Source: Malania oleifera | Lineage: Eukaryota > Streptophyta > Magnoliopsida > Santalales > Ximeniaceae | DNA length: 64,000 nt | Direction of reading: 5' to 3' | NCBI RefSeq assembly: GCF_029873635.1 | Contig: NC_080422.1 | Span: forward strand, 1,096,001 to 1,160,000 | Shown: piece after piece, positions 11,680 through 23,632 of the stretch | Layout of the letters: every line of letters starts with the position of its first letter | Position numbering within the stretch: the stretch's first letter is position 1 | The notes under the pieces: generated by a model | What the model saw: the letters and a program-made list of their open reading frames with translations, nothing else | What the model was told of the DNA's origin: nothing | The model's database searches: none | Program-made: the position numbers and the translations under genes

Positions 11680-12574
11680 TCGTCCTCATGGGGTGCCAAT
11701 ATCTATTGTGTCAGATCGAGACCCGTGTTTCACGTCACGTTTTTGGAAGAGTCTGCAGGAAGCACTAGGGTCTCAGTTGTCTTTTAGCACGACATTCCAT
11801 CCTTAGTCAGATGGGCAGATTGATAGGACGATATATATATTAGAGGATATGCTCCGAGCGTGTGTATTAGATTTTGGGGGTGGTTGGAATCAATTCATGT
11901 CACTGGTGGAATTTGCGTACAATAACAGTTATCTGACCAGCATTGACATGGCATCGTTTGAGGCTCTATATGGTAAGAGATGTCGTTCTCCTTTATTTTG
12001 GGATGAAGTGGGTGAGCGGTGAGTTGTGGGACCAGAACTTGTTCAGTAGGCATACGATAAGGTTCGACTCATCAGAGAGAGAATCAGTGCAGCTCATAGC
12101 CGACAGAAAAGTTATGCCGATAATCGCCGCAGGAATTTGGAGTTCGATGTTGGTGATCATGTATTTTTTAAGATTGCTCCGTTAAAAGGAATTATGAGAT
12201 TTGGGAAGAAGGGTAAACTTAGCCCTAAGTTTATTGGTCTATTTGAGATTCTAGATAAAGTGGGGTCGGTGGCCTATAGGCTAGCTTTGCCACCTACATT
12301 ATCTAGGATGCACGACGTATTCCACGTTGTCATATTGAGGAAGTACGTCCTAAACCCTTCTCATATTATCAGTTATGGTGAATTAGAGCTCAGTGATTCA
12401 CTGGTGTATGAGGAGGTGCCAGTACAGATTCTAGATAGGAAAGTACAAGAGTTACGTAATAAGAACTTTCCTCAAGTAAAAGTTTTGTGGAGAAATCATA
12501 CAGTGGAAGAGGCTTCTTGGGAGTTTGAGGAGCAGATGAAGCAGAAGTATTCGCAATTATTTCAAGAAGCTTAA
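11680..12574 (+). pseudogene. Element B: integrase core to chromodomain-like tail
   Basis: Continues the integrase interrupted by the solo [20 protein letters not shown] with the second catalytic Asp, then HP-stop-SDGQIDRTI, where the catalytic Glu of TERT has become Asp. After three or four stops the frame opens at 12137-12574 (145 codons) through FGKKGKLSPKFIG and YRLALPPTLSRMHDVFHV to the chromodomain-like PVQILDRKVQELRNK, VKVLWRNHTVEEASWE. It ends FQEA. In Tekay/Del elements this tail is thought to steer integration to heterochromatin. Confidence 0.87.
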
Positions 12575-12814
12575 GTAGTTAGATAAAATTTCTTTTTGCA
12601 GGTAAATGTAATAGTTTAATTAGTAAGTGATATTTTAGTTTTGGAAGAATTTTATTTTGTTTATGTAATCTCCCAGGACTTGGAATGTAACCACAGTATT
12701 CCTCCGCCATAAGTGAGGATAGGTAATAAAATAAGTAGACCATTTTTCTTTAAGGGATGATGAACTACGTGAATAGCAAATTTTGAGGATGAAATTTTTA
12801 TAAGAAGGGGAGAA
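12575..12814 (+). other. Element B: 3' untranslated stretch and polypurine tract
   Basis: Contains the family stretch CCTCCGCCATAAGTGAGG and the polypurine tract AAGAAGGGGAGAA ending at 12814. Confidence 0.7.
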
Positions 12815-13787
12815 TGTAATGACCTGGAGTAATTATAGTACTTTAAATAATGATAAAGAGGGGGAAAATAGAAATTGTAAGGGAAAAGAAAGGGGTAGTA
12901 GGAGCGTTCATCGACGAAGTTATAATTGGGCTCGTCAACGAGGACGTGTCTCGTCGATGAAAAAATACCGAGACAGGGTTTTGGGTGATTCTGAATTTCG
13001 TCGACGAGAAGAGAGTTCGTTGACGAGTCTTCTTCTTGGGCTCATCGACGAGATGATGTGGCTCGTCAACAAAGCCCAATGTATAAATAGAGCCAACCTT
13101 CATTTTTTGGCCATTTCTACTTATCCCTCTCTCTCTCTCTCTCTTCTTTGCCCCTCCTTCCTTCTCTCTAAGATCTCGGGCCAATATGTCGCTGGTTTGA
13201 CGATCTGAGGCCACCACGACACTCCTGGTGAAGTTCTATGCATATCTGCTGGAGTGGATCGTCATCGGGGCTGAGTTGGAAACTACCCCAAATTCAGGGT
13301 AAGACTTTCTACTTAGTATTTGACCTTACTATAGTTGTAAGAAATGCTATATACGATGAAATACTGAAGTTTAGTTATGGAAAATATTATTTTCAGGGTG
13401 TTGAGCGGGGAACCCTATGGGTGTAGGGCGAATTATTTTAGGAGCTTTTCATGAATCAGGTAAGGGAATAAACTAAGCCAGTAATTTTATGAAAATGTAT
13501 GTATGATCTTACAATATTTGGTTTCAGGAAAATGAATATATATGTATATTTTATGTTGGGAAATACTGTGATAAATGGCAATGTGTTTAAATATACCTAA
13601 TACCCATTCTGTGTGGCATGAGTAAGATTTATTGTGAAATACTGTTTTCTGAGAATATTTTTATATGATATGCTGGCGTATGGGTCGAGCTACTAAAATA
13701 ATATGTCGGCGTACGGGCCGAGCAACTGATGTGATATGCCGGCGTACGGGCCAAGCTATTGAGGTGATTGAGCTGGCGTACGGGCCA
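12815..13787 (+). mobile_element. 3' LTR of element B, truncated and fused to integrase of D
   Basis: It starts TGTAATGACCTGG after the polypurine tract. The palindrome array (12905-13073), TATAAATA (13082-13089) and a CT run are in place. After four copies of the GTACGGGCC repeat (13672-13787) it stops within a copy and continues as integrase. The shared bases at the join are GGCCA (13783-13787), present in both parents. About 1.2 kb of LTR is missing relative to the complete copies. Confidence 0.8.
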
Positions 13788-14173
13788 AAATGTCATCTGG
13801 GTGATTGTTGACCATTTGACTAAGATCGCCCATTTTATTCCTATCAAGATCAGTTACTCCCTCAGCCGTTTAGCGGAGATCTACATTCAGGAGATAGTTC
13901 ATTCTCATGAGGTGCCTGTATCTATTGTGTCAGATCGAAACCCACGATTAATGTCACGATTTTGGAGGAGCTTGCAAGGGGCTCTGGGGTCTCAGTTATC
14001 ATTTAGCATGGCATTACATCCGCAGTCAGATGGGCAGACTGAGAGGACGATACAAACATTAGAGGATATGCTCCGTGCGTGTGTATTGGATTTTGTGGGT
14101 AGTTGGACTCAATTCGCCACTAGTAGAGTTCACATATAATAACAGTTATCAGTCCAGCATTGACATGGCACCG
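13788..14173 (+). pseudogene. Element D: integrase core, first part
   Basis: Open for 123 codons. It holds VIWVIVDHLTKIAHFIPIK, VPVSIVSDRNPRLMSRFW with the second catalytic Asp, and HPQSDGQTERTIQTLEDML with the catalytic Glu. It begins at the fusion with the LTR of B and is interrupted at 14174 by a solo-LTR-like insertion. The sequence resumes at 16525. Of all integrase copies here this core is the least damaged. Confidence 0.85.
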
Positions 14174-16524
14174 TGAAATTAGGAATAGCTTCCCAAGAGG
14201 GGGGGTGAATTGGCTTTTAAAAATTTCTTTTAATTCCTTTTAAGATACCTTAAACTTCCTTTATTTTTTTTAACCAATTCTTGCCTTGTTTGTTTAATTC
14301 TTTAATCAATTGAGAACTTAGTTCTTTTATCCAATCAATAACATAATTAAACAACCAATCAATTAAACAATATCTTCAAGCCAAACGATCAATTTATTTG
14401 CCAAGTACAAGTTAAACAACAAACAACCAAACCAAGATATAAAGTATTCAGCATTTTGGTAATATAACAACTCAAGATGGTTGTTTGTTTATATTTGCCA
14501 AATTTGAACCAAGCCCTATAGTGAATGAGAATTTATGCTTGCTGATGTAAAGCCCTGTATAGATGAATCAAATCACTCTTTCCAAATATTTAGAACTCAA
14601 ATAAATTCTTGGTAAATTTATCTTTGGGATATTAACCAAGTAACGTACTCCCATAAGGTTTCCGCAAGATATGGTGTAATCAATGTACTCCCTTTCGGTT
14701 TCCGCAACCCAAATCAAAATTAAACCTTAAGTTTGTTTGATTTCCAAATATATGTAATTTATATGATTTTCAAATTTAAACCATCTACGCAATTTAAATA
14801 TGCTGAAAATAAAGAGTAAGGGAAAGAGAGAATGAGACGGAGATTTTTACGAGGTTCGGCTTATACCCAGCCTACGTCCTCGCCTTTGGAAAACCACCAA
14901 AGGAGTCACTAGTTCAGTTCCGTTGACGGGTGGAACAATACCGATTACAACACTCCTTAGTTAAGGCCAGAGCCCACCTTCTCCAAACGATATTCCCTCG
15001 TTCGGTCACTCCTTACATAGGCTAGAGCCCGCCTCTCTAAGCAATGTTCCCTTGCTTAGCCAACGATCCAAACAACCCTTGGAACGTCAAAGAACTATAA
15101 GAAACACAAGATAAGATCTGCGTACAAGTATACTCTCTCAAAGAGCAGGTTTGTACAATTTCAGCACTATATATTTTGAATGTAAAATATCAATATGAAA
15201 TACAATGAAGCTCAAGTGTAGAATTCACCAATATCCTTCTTAGAAGAGGATTAGCAGTAGGAATTCAAAGGAGGAAGAATTAGCACTTCTGAATATCTCA
15301 GCAAAATAGATTTGCAATGAGTGAACAAGAGAGCTTTTGAAGAACAAGAGTGCTTTCAGCTTTACAAGTAGATTTTTCAATTCTTGGATGAGTTTTGATT
15401 TGCAAAACCATGTATTTATAGGCTTTCAAACTTGTTTCCATGTTGCAAAAGTTTCCTTAGAGAGTTTCCCAAAATTTTAGAAAATTTGAAGCTCAAACAG
15501 TTATATTTTAAAACATTAGAATTTAAAAAATTTTCCCGTTGAACAGTATTCAGATGACTGAAGTCGCGAGTTCAGTCATCCGAAGTTCCTGAAGCCCCTT
15601 TAAAATAGAACTCGATACAGGGTCAGACATCTGAAGTCAGGTTCAGTCATCTTATGTCACAGGTTCATATGACTGAAGTCGCAAGTTCAGTCGTCTGAAC
15701 TTGCTACTAAAACTCTCTGCCAGTTCTGTCTTGTTCTTTGTCAGCAGTGACCCCGCTTCAGTGTTTTGGCCATAAATTTTTCTATATAACTCTAAATTAG
15801 GTGTTCTTGGTTTTAAAAGAAAGCTAAGATAAAATAATAAAACTTTAATGTTGAACACTTTTCAAAAGAATGAGGTTTTGATAGTGAAAAATTCACCTGA
15901 ATATGGCTGTATAAAAACTGACAGCAAATGGAAGAACTCTTTTTGATGCTTTTCATTCCAAAAATGACTCTAACCTTTTTAAAATAATTTTTGACCTTAT
16001 AAAAATATTTTCAGGTATTTTAAAAAGTATCTAGGTCTAAGTTAACCTAAGAGCTTCAAAATATTTCAAATGATATTTTAAACATTAAAGTACTTACATG
16101 AAAACTTCTAAAACTTTTTTCATTTTAGGTTCTTGAGTCTTCATGCTTTGTTTCTTCAAGCTTCCATCTTTTCTTCAAGCTTTCATATTCTTTGAGCTTT
16201 ATCACTTTGCCTTTATTTGGATCTTTTCATATTCCTTGGCTTTCAACAACTCATTCATGTCTTCATATTCTTCAAGGTTTAATACATCATCTTTAAATCC
16301 ATGTTTTGACTCTTTTAAGCTTCATTTGATCTTCTTGATCACTTTGACCTTGCTTTCTCATATATGAGCCCTTTTTAAGCTTCATTTGATCCTCTTAAGC
16401 ACTCTGACCTTGCTTTCTCATATATGAGCCCTGAAATATCATTACTCACACAAATACATTAAATTTCACTTGTTTGTTAGCATCAAAACAAGATAACAAG
16501 GTTTTAAGCCTTGTAAGGCCAATA
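14174..16524 (-). mobile_element. Solo-LTR-like insertion (about 2.35 kb), probably Copia, in integrase of D
   Basis: Foreign AT-rich block splitting the integrase. Flanks are CACCG (14169-14173) and CACCA (16525-16529), a likely 5-bp target duplication with one mismatch; removing the block rejoins the integrase. Near the left end is GAGGGGGGGTGAATTGG and at 14848-14880 is ACGAGGTTCGGC followed by CCTACGTCCTCG. Read on the minus strand, these are the pattern known at the 3' ends and in the body of large plant Copia LTRs. No internal region or coding frame is seen. A duplicated 60-bp stretch lies at about 16316-16434 (TTTTAAGCTTCATTTGATC repeated). Orientation and family are inferred. Confidence 0.6.
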
Positions 16525-17143
16525 CACCATTTGAGGCTCTATACGGTAGGAGATGTCTTTCTCCTTTATTTTAGGATGAAGTGGGTGAGCGGCGAGTAGT
16601 GGGGCCAGAGCTTGTGTAGCAAGCGTGTGATAAGTTTCGTCTTATCAGGGATAAGATTAATATAGCTCGGAGCCGACAGAAAAGTTATACTGATAATCGC
16701 CGTAGGAATCCGGAGTTTTATGTGGGTAATCATATGTTTTTGAAGATAGCTCCGTTGAAAGGGGTCATGCGATTTGGGAAGAAGGGTAAACTTAGTCCTA
16801 GGTTTATCAGTTCATTTGAGATTCTAGATAAAGTGGGGCCGGTAGCCTACAGGCTAACTTTACCATTTGTATTGTCCAGGATCCACGACGTATTCCATGT
16901 ATGTTGAGGAAATACGTCCCAAATCCTACTCATATCATCAGTTATGATGAATTAGAGTTCAGTGATTCACTGGTGTATGAGGAGGTACCAGTACAGATTC
17001 TGGATAAGAAAGTACAAGAGCTAGGTAACAAGAAAATTCCTCAGGTAAAAGTTTTGTGGAGGAATCATGCGGTAGAAGAGGCTTCTTGGGAATCCGATGA
17101 ATAGATGAAGCAGAGGTATCCACATTTATTCCAAGAAATTTGA
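16525..17143 (+). pseudogene. Element D: integrase end and chromodomain-like tail
   Basis: Resumes at FEALYGRRC. There are stops near 16573 and 16618, then an open frame through GNHMFLKIAPLKGVMRFGKK to IHDVFHV. A small deletion at about 16898 shifts the frame. The second piece reads MLRKYVPNPTHIISYDELE and PVQILDKKVQELGNK, then VKVLWRNHAVEEASW. It ends PHLFQEI-stop after one more stop. Nearly the same as element C at 30,440-31,059, so D and C are close relatives. Confidence 0.87.
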
Positions 17144-17396
17144 TTGGGTAAAATGTAAATAGTTAGGTAGTATTTATTTTGCAGGTACATGTAATGGTTT
17201 AACTAGTATAGTATTTTAGTTTTGGGAGAATTTTTCTTTTGTATATGTAATCTCCCAAGACTCGTAATGTAACCACGATATTCCTCCGCCATAAGTGAGG
17301 GTAGGTAATAAAATAAGTAGACCCTTTTCTTGTTAAGGGATGAAGAGTTTGGTGAATAGTAAATTTCGAGGACGAAATTTTATAAGGAGGGGAGAA
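17144..17396 (+). other. Element D: 3' untranslated stretch and polypurine tract
   Basis: Has the inverted repeat AAATTTCGAGGACGAAATTT at 17361-17380 and the polypurine tract AAGGAGGGGAGAA ending at 17396, directly before the LTR. Confidence 0.75.
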
Positions 17397-18285
17397 TGTA
17401 ACGACCCGAATTTAAAATGGTATTTAAACAATAAAAGAAAGGGGAATGGAAACCGAAACAGAAGGAGGCAGTCGACTTCATCGACGAACACGAATTCATT
17501 TTGGAAGGAAAAACCAAGGGAAAGTTATTAGGGCCTCGTCGACGAACACAGGGGATTCGTTAATGAGGAAATACCGAGAGAGGGTTTGAGCCGACTGAAT
17601 TTCATCGACGAAATCATTAAAGGATTCGTTGACGAATGACGTGTTTCGTTGACAAAGCATGTTCTATATATATACAAAAAAATCTAAAAAATTTACTTCA
17701 CAAGTAAGAAATCTCTCTCCTCTCTCTTCCCCCTTCGGTTCTCTCTCTCTCGTTCTTCGATTTCGGGCTAGATCTTCACCGGATCAACAATCTGAAGTCA
17801 CCACGATGCACCTAGGGAAGTTCTCTCCAAATCTGCCAGAGCAGATCGTTGGTGAAAGCAAGGTGGAAACCATCCCAAATCCAGGGTAAGGCTTTCTACT
17901 CAATATTTGGATTTTTGACAGTTGAAGAAAGTGTTATACGCTTAGAAATACTGAACTTTAGTTTTGAAAAATATTGTTTCCAGGGTGTTGAGTTGAGAAC
18001 CCTATGGGAGTGGGGTAGATTTTCTTAGGGGCTTTTCAGGAATCAGGTAAGGGGATAAATTAAGTTAGTTTTTTTTGAGAAAATGTATGTATATATAGTA
18101 TTTGATTTCTGGAAAGTAAATATGTTTATTTATATATATATATATATATGATTTATATTTGGGAAAATACTATTTAAATGATGATATGTTGAATACGTGA
18201 AAAATCTGTTCAGTGTGGCATAAGTATAAAATGTTATGAGATACTGTTTTCTGAAATGGGATTATGATACGGATTTTGTGTTGCG

Positions 18286-18495
18286 ATTTGCCGGCGTACG
18301 GGCCACGCTATGACGTGATTTGCCAGCATACGGGCTATGCTATGATATGTTTGTCGACGTATGGGTCGTGCTATGTTGTGATTTTCCAGTGTACGGATTG
18401 TGCTATGATATGTTTACCGGCATACGGGCCGTGCTATGATATGATTTGCCAGCGTATGGGCTGTGCTATGATATGCCGGCGTACGGGCCGAGCTA
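18286..18495 (+). repeat. GTACGGGCC minisatellite in the shared LTR
   Basis: Seven degenerate copies of about 15 bp (ideal GCCGGCGTACGGGCC), separated by GCTATGATRTG-like spacers. An eighth copy lies at 25260-25275 beyond the nested insertion, which landed inside the array. Confidence 0.85.
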
Positions 18496-18511
18496 TGATA
18501 AAATGTGTAAT

Positions 18512-18516
18512 ATCGG
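18512..18516. other. Target site duplication ATCGG, left copy
   Basis: Matches ATCGG at 25259-25263 exactly. In the uninterrupted LTR at 32,460 the same place reads ATACCGGCGTACGG. Confidence 0.9.
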
Positions 18517-20122
18517 TGACTCACTCGAAAAATGAGCAGCTCGGAAGCTATCCCAAGTATAGGAGTTACGTCGTGTAATATTAAGCCCAAGGGCTAGATC
18601 GTCTCCTCAGGGAATGCGTTTTAATTTCAGATTTTACGTTCTTCCAATCGAAATTTAAAAGGTACTGAACTCAGTTCAGATTCGGGTTTTCAAGATTGTG
18701 GAAACTTAAATAAAAACACAAATTAAAGTCCTAAAACTAGCACGCACAGAATTAAATAACCATAATAAAAACCCTAATCCACTTAAGGAAACACTAGAGC
18801 ATACTAACTAAAAATGGAAACTTTAAACATGATATTAAAATAACAATAATGAAAATCCTAATCTACTTAAGGAAACACTGGGACACGCGTTAATTAAAAA
18901 TGGCAACCTAGAACATGGAATTAAAAACACAAAATGGAAACTAAACTAGACACATACTAAAAAAAAAACCAAACCTACTAAAAATCGAACCTTTAGCACA
19001 ATTAAGAGATCAAATCAAGACTCACAATTTAAATGTAAACATGAACTCAACGGAAATTTAAAAGACATAAACAATAACGGAACACAATAAAAACACAACC
19101 TTTACTAATCATAAACCCTAACTAAATCGAATTTCAACAAAAAAAATATCTGAATTTAATTAAGAATGTTAAATTAAAATAACTATCAATTAGATAAACA
19201 AAGAGATTAATTTAACAATAATGAAATACTCAACATTACTCAACTTAAACAAGAAGAAAAAAAACTCCAATAACATTAAAAAAAACTAAACTTTCTTCAA
19301 TATTCCAAGATTCAAAGAAAAGTAAATAAAAGAAAGAAAGAAAGGAAAAGAGAGAGAGAGTGAAACAAATCCACGGAGCCGTGAAGTTGCTGCTGTGTTG
19401 GAGAAGTTGCTGCTGCGCTTTGGTGGTCCTGCTATGGAGTCGGCTAGTGTTCTGCTGTGCTTGGGGACTGCTGAAAATGGTGGAGGAGGCTGGCCGTACT
19501 GCAAGAGGGCAGAGGAGGCCAAGAGAAACAGAGGAAAGGGGGAGAGTGAGGGAGGAAAGACAAAGGGAAGGAAGAGAGACAAGGGTAGAGAAGTAGAATT
19601 GAAAAGAACAAAAAAAACAAACTAAAGAAGAAGAAGAAGAAGAAGGAGAAGAGGAGAATGGGGAGCCATGGGGGCTGCCTACGTAGGAAGAGAAAGAGAA
19701 GGGTTAAATAGGATAGGGGGGGAAAGCCCTAGACCCGAATAGGAAACCCGAATTGCTATATTTTTTCATTTTTTTCATTCTCTGTTCATCGCAAATCTGA
19801 CTCTTTTGGAGCCCATATCTCATAAAACTCAAAACACGAAAGTTGTAGATGATCCTTTCCTATTTCTCTAGAAATTTGAATCGTCTATATCGGAGTTCGA
19901 ACGAAAAAGTTATGCATAAAATACGAACAAGTGTCGGTTTTGATTCCCGGGAATTTTCCTGCGACAAAAAATTACCAAATTCTCATAAATAGTGCAATAA
20001 AGTTCAAGAATGATGATTTTGGCATTTTATTAAAATATTGGATAATTTTGGACATTTAATTAAAAATATAAACCGTAAAGCTCGGGTTAAACGTCCAATT
20101 ACGCAGTTTCGACGCGTAATCA
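18517..20122 (-). repeat. 3' LTR of the gag-only element (1,606 bp)
   Basis: Plus-strand ends are TGACTCACTCG and CGCGTAATCA. It matches the other LTR almost base for base; I saw about two or three dozen differences by eye, plus a shorter GAA run (19625-19648). Open frames inside it (such as those at 19,286-19,625) occur in both LTRs and look like chance frames in purine-rich sequence. Confidence 0.92.
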
Positions 20123-20134
20123 CACCCCCCAACT
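20123..20134 (-). other. Polypurine tract of the gag-only element
   Basis: On the minus strand it reads AGTTGGGGGGTG and abuts the LTR start TGATTACGCG. Confidence 0.75.
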
Positions 20135-21813
20135 AACGTTTTGCTAGTCTCTAGCAAATGACGTGAATGAATCTCAGGGTGGTATCTACAACTATATACT
20201 CCAGTAATCATGAAATCAATGCATATGTAACATAACTATACTACTTCACATACAAGAACATAACTGAATTTCACACAAGCTCGTTCATATTCAATGCACA
20301 CGACTCCAAAACACGTCACCCATGCAAGTTTCATCGTTTATATGTCATTTAAGAGCATTATACTCACATGAAGTTAATCAGTGGCACATTCAGAGTTAAT
20401 GCAATCATATAAGTTCAAGTATAAACAGGTAAACTCTCGAGGTGTGTGTGATGTGTGTGACTCAGTACACCTAGGATGCCAGTGGACACCTACAGAACGG
20501 TCGCTTTGACTCGGCCTAACTGGTATACCCTCAAGAACACTCAAAGAAAATGGGTTCACTCATCATATGTGAGGAGGAGTGTCACAATCAAACATCCCAC
20601 ATATTAAAAGGAACAACGTTAAGTATATGGAGTGGACTAGTCAGGAAAGGATCTAGCCTATCTATGAGGTGTCGGGTCCTTCACCCTAGCATCTTCTCAC
20701 CTACTCGCCATATCCAACCGAGACCACCCTAGATCAACTTACTCACAAACTTGTCGTGAATACATCTGAGGCATTAACCGGTTGAAGCATCTTCATATGT
20801 GGAAAATATGTGTCATCCTTGACTTTTTGTGATATGTATTTGGGCCGGCATTGACATTTCATTTCATGCGCATGTATATTGCTTGTTCTTTTTTCTGCTC
20901 ATTCTTTATTTTCTGACTTTTCTTGATCAATAAGGACAATATTAACACTTCTTTTGTAATCTTCATACCATCAATGGGAATTGAGCTCGAATAGAAGTTC
21001 ATGAATTAAGTCTATCTCTAGGGGTGGCTCAGCCTTCACATTTTGAGTAGGCTACAAGACTTAGGTTTCTATCTCCCCACTAGGTGTCACCTCTAGGCTA
21101 GTAAATCAAAAAATAAGACTAGTGTACAAGGAATCATCCAAAAAAATAGAATTGAGTTCTGTGAACTCTAATTTAATATTAACGCTCAAAAGGACGATAA
21201 ATAACTCAAGGATATCTCACAAGGTGTCATAGTCTCCACGGGTGTTCTCTCAATGCTCACAAGAAACCCTAAGTGCAATGAATCACGTGAATATGCTTAT
21301 TCAGCCTCGTGAAATGTCGTGTAAATACAGAAAATTATATAGTCAAATTAACACGAATGTACTACCAATCGATTCTTCATGGAGTCATAAAATCATATAA
21401 AGAGAAACTATGCATGATTGACTCAAGTGTGTAATTCGTAAGTTACACGCAAGTATGCGAAAGGTATGAGTCAGTGTTAAGCATGGCATAATGCAATGTA
21501 ATTCCTCAGTGCTCCTCCTTTCTTTCTCTCTCTTTTTGATTTTGATTTTTTTATTTTTTTGTTTTTTTTTAAAACCCAGTACGTGTACGTGCACAGTGTC
21601 ATATGTGAATGCTCATCCCCCCCAACTAAAGTGGAACATTGTCCTCAATGTGAAAGCATAGGGGAAATAGAAAATACTGTGCACGAGAAAAGTAAGGCGT
21701 ACCTGAGTGGCGAAATAATGGAAAACAAAGATCGAACTACGAGAAAATAGACCTGAAAACTAACTAAAAATAAAATAAGATAAAATAAAAGGAAAATAAG
21801 AGAAAGAAAAACA
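20135..21813 (-). other. Gag-only element: long noncoding region downstream of gag
   Basis: About 1.7 kb with no frame that looks like protein and no pol motif on either strand. It has a T-rich tract (21,510-21,575). Confidence 0.6.
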
Positions 21814-23487
21814 TCACAATTGTCTTGGCGGAGGCTCTGGAGGAATTTCGTCTGGTGACCGCAGGTCTATAAATTGCATCGGCGGTTCTCCAAATTTGAG
21901 CTGCCACAATCGATTAGTCGTCATACCTACACGAAAATCAACCTTAAATGAATTAATGTGTGTCAAAATACCAAACAATTTGTGTGCAGGTCGACCCTCG
22001 TGTGTGGATAAGAAAGGGTCTTTATTCAACATTGTTTCCAGGAAATGTGTTTCTTTATGAACTAACAGTTGAGAGAAAGTGATCGGAATAATTACCTACA
22101 GTTCTTTAGAAGCATTAACATTAAAGGTTTTACCTGGTTCTTTGAAAATTATATGCTCACCAGACTGGTCACCCTCTTTATCGGGTGGACATATCATCAT
22201 ACCACTGCAAGAGTTTGCCTCCACATTAGGCTCCTTAACATCTTATTCAGGCGGGAGTGACGATTTCATGATTTCTGAGCTCGGAGTAGGAGGTACCACA
22301 GGTTGGTACTCCGTATGAGTATCAGTCTCCTCATCAACTAACTACTCCGCTTCTAGCCCCGTTTCCTCTAATTTTTCTTTGACCTCTTATGGTTCAGCCA
22401 TGACTTCCGATACTGGGACAACTGTTTGCCCGACGATGAGCATTTCAGATTGGGGATCGTCTTTCTCGTTACTGAAAGTGATGGTGGCCTTTATTGTCTC
22501 AAGAGAAATATCATGTATTTGTTGTTGCGGTTGCTGGTACTCTTGAGAACTAGGCTGAAGTTCCACGGGAAATTCTTCATTTTCTAAGATGCTCAACTGC
22601 ATGCTTATTGCATTAATGGTGTCCTGCAATTTATTATTATGATCGACTTGAGTTTGCATGAACTGCTGGAGCATGTTCGCCATCTGAGTTATGCTATCCT
22701 CCAGAAATTCTGATGGCATACAACTCTGAGGGATCTGTTGTGGCTGGTATTGAGGCGGAGGAATATCAGGATAGTTTGGTGGTTCATATGCATCACCACC
22801 ACAAATTGTGCTGATAGGGTGTGCAGTCATGGGTGCCTGAGTGTATCGTGTGTTGCACTGTGGGACATTGTCAACTAAGTAATCAAAGAATGATAATACT
22901 TGATCTGGATCCTCGCTGACGGGCTCTCCATTAGACATAGTCTGGACAAAACACTTGCAATCAGGGGTAAGAGCAGTATAAAAATAATCAGCTAACCTCT
23001 ATGAGTCAAACCCGTGATGTGGGCAAGTATTTAGCAAATCCTGGAATCGTTTCCAGCAAACCCCAAATGTCTCGTCATCCTGCTGCACAAAATTAAGAAT
23101 CTGTTCCTGCAAAAATTGAGTTTTCTGTGAGGAACAAAACGCAAGCAAAAATTCATACTCCATATCAGTCCAATTAGTGATAGAGTGAAGTCTCAAGGAA
23201 TGAAACCAGATTAGTGCCCTATCGTGCAAAGTAGCAAGAAATAAAATCAGTCGGATAGATTCATCAGTTTTAGCATGAGAGAAAAACATGTTGCAGGTTA
23301 ATTCAAACTCTACTAGGTGCTGATAAGGGCACTCAGATTCCGTCCCGTAGAATTTGGGTAGCAATGATGTCCTCCCGCGCTGCATCATGAAATTAAGCTC
23401 ATCATAAGGCAAAACAGTGGAAGAGGATGCAGTGGCATATTCAAGCTGCATAAAATCCATTATCGTGCGCGGTGTAGGTGCAGCCAT
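21814..23487 (-). pseudogene. Gag-like protein of the gag-only element, 557 codons with internal stops
   Basis: One continuous minus-strand frame, starting MAAPTPRTIMDFM at 23487. The first 162 codons are a retrotransposon gag domain (FYGTESECPYQHLVEFE, ALIWFHSLRLHSITNW, CPHHGFDS). The stop after HHGFDS stands where gag families usually have Trp, and the frame goes on RLADYFYTALTPDCKCFVQ and SNGEPVSEDPDQVLSFFDYL. A Gln/Pro-rich stretch with a short coiled-coil-like segment follows. After stops at about 22384, 22342, 22259 and 22099 a conserved-looking tail ends in DLRSPDEIPPEPPPRQL at 21814. There is no zinc knuckle. The shared frame across the stops shows recent decay. Confidence 0.85.
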
Positions 23488-23608
23488 TTTTCAAAACTCA
23501 AAATTTTATTTTATTTTTTGTTTTTCTTGTTTTCTGCTTTTTTTTTTCTTTTTCTTAAAACTAATAAAAATGACGGGAAAAACATAAATTTGAGACTAAG
23601 AACGACAT

Positions 23609-23627
23609 TCCCCGGCAACGGCGCCAA
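23609..23627 (-). other. Primer binding site of the gag-only element (tRNA-Asp)
   Basis: On the minus strand it reads TGGCGCCGTTGCCGGGGA, a few bases inside the LTR. This is the tRNA-Asp complement used by Athila/Tat gypsy elements. Confidence 0.88.
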
Positions 23628-23632
23628 AAACT

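Larger units (their letters stand above)
17397..18516 (+). mobile_element. LTR shared by D (3') and C (5'), first piece
   Basis: It starts TGTAACGACCCG after the polypurine tract of D. The palindrome array (17474-17660), a TATATATA box near 17665 and a CT run follow. The GTACGGGCC array begins at 18286. A gag-only element inserted at ATCGG (18512-18516) splits the LTR, which resumes at 25264. Without the insertion it would be about 2,111 bp, close to the 2,153-bp 3' LTR of C. It follows a chromodomain and polypurine tract and precedes a primer site and gag, so one LTR serves two bodies. Confidence 0.85.

Noticed and set aside
19286-19625. Overlapping frames on both strands in the LTR of the gag-only element, repeated at 24,402-24,741
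   Set aside because: They occur in low-complexity GA/CT-rich sequence, run on both strands and resemble no protein; their presence twice only reflects the two LTRs.
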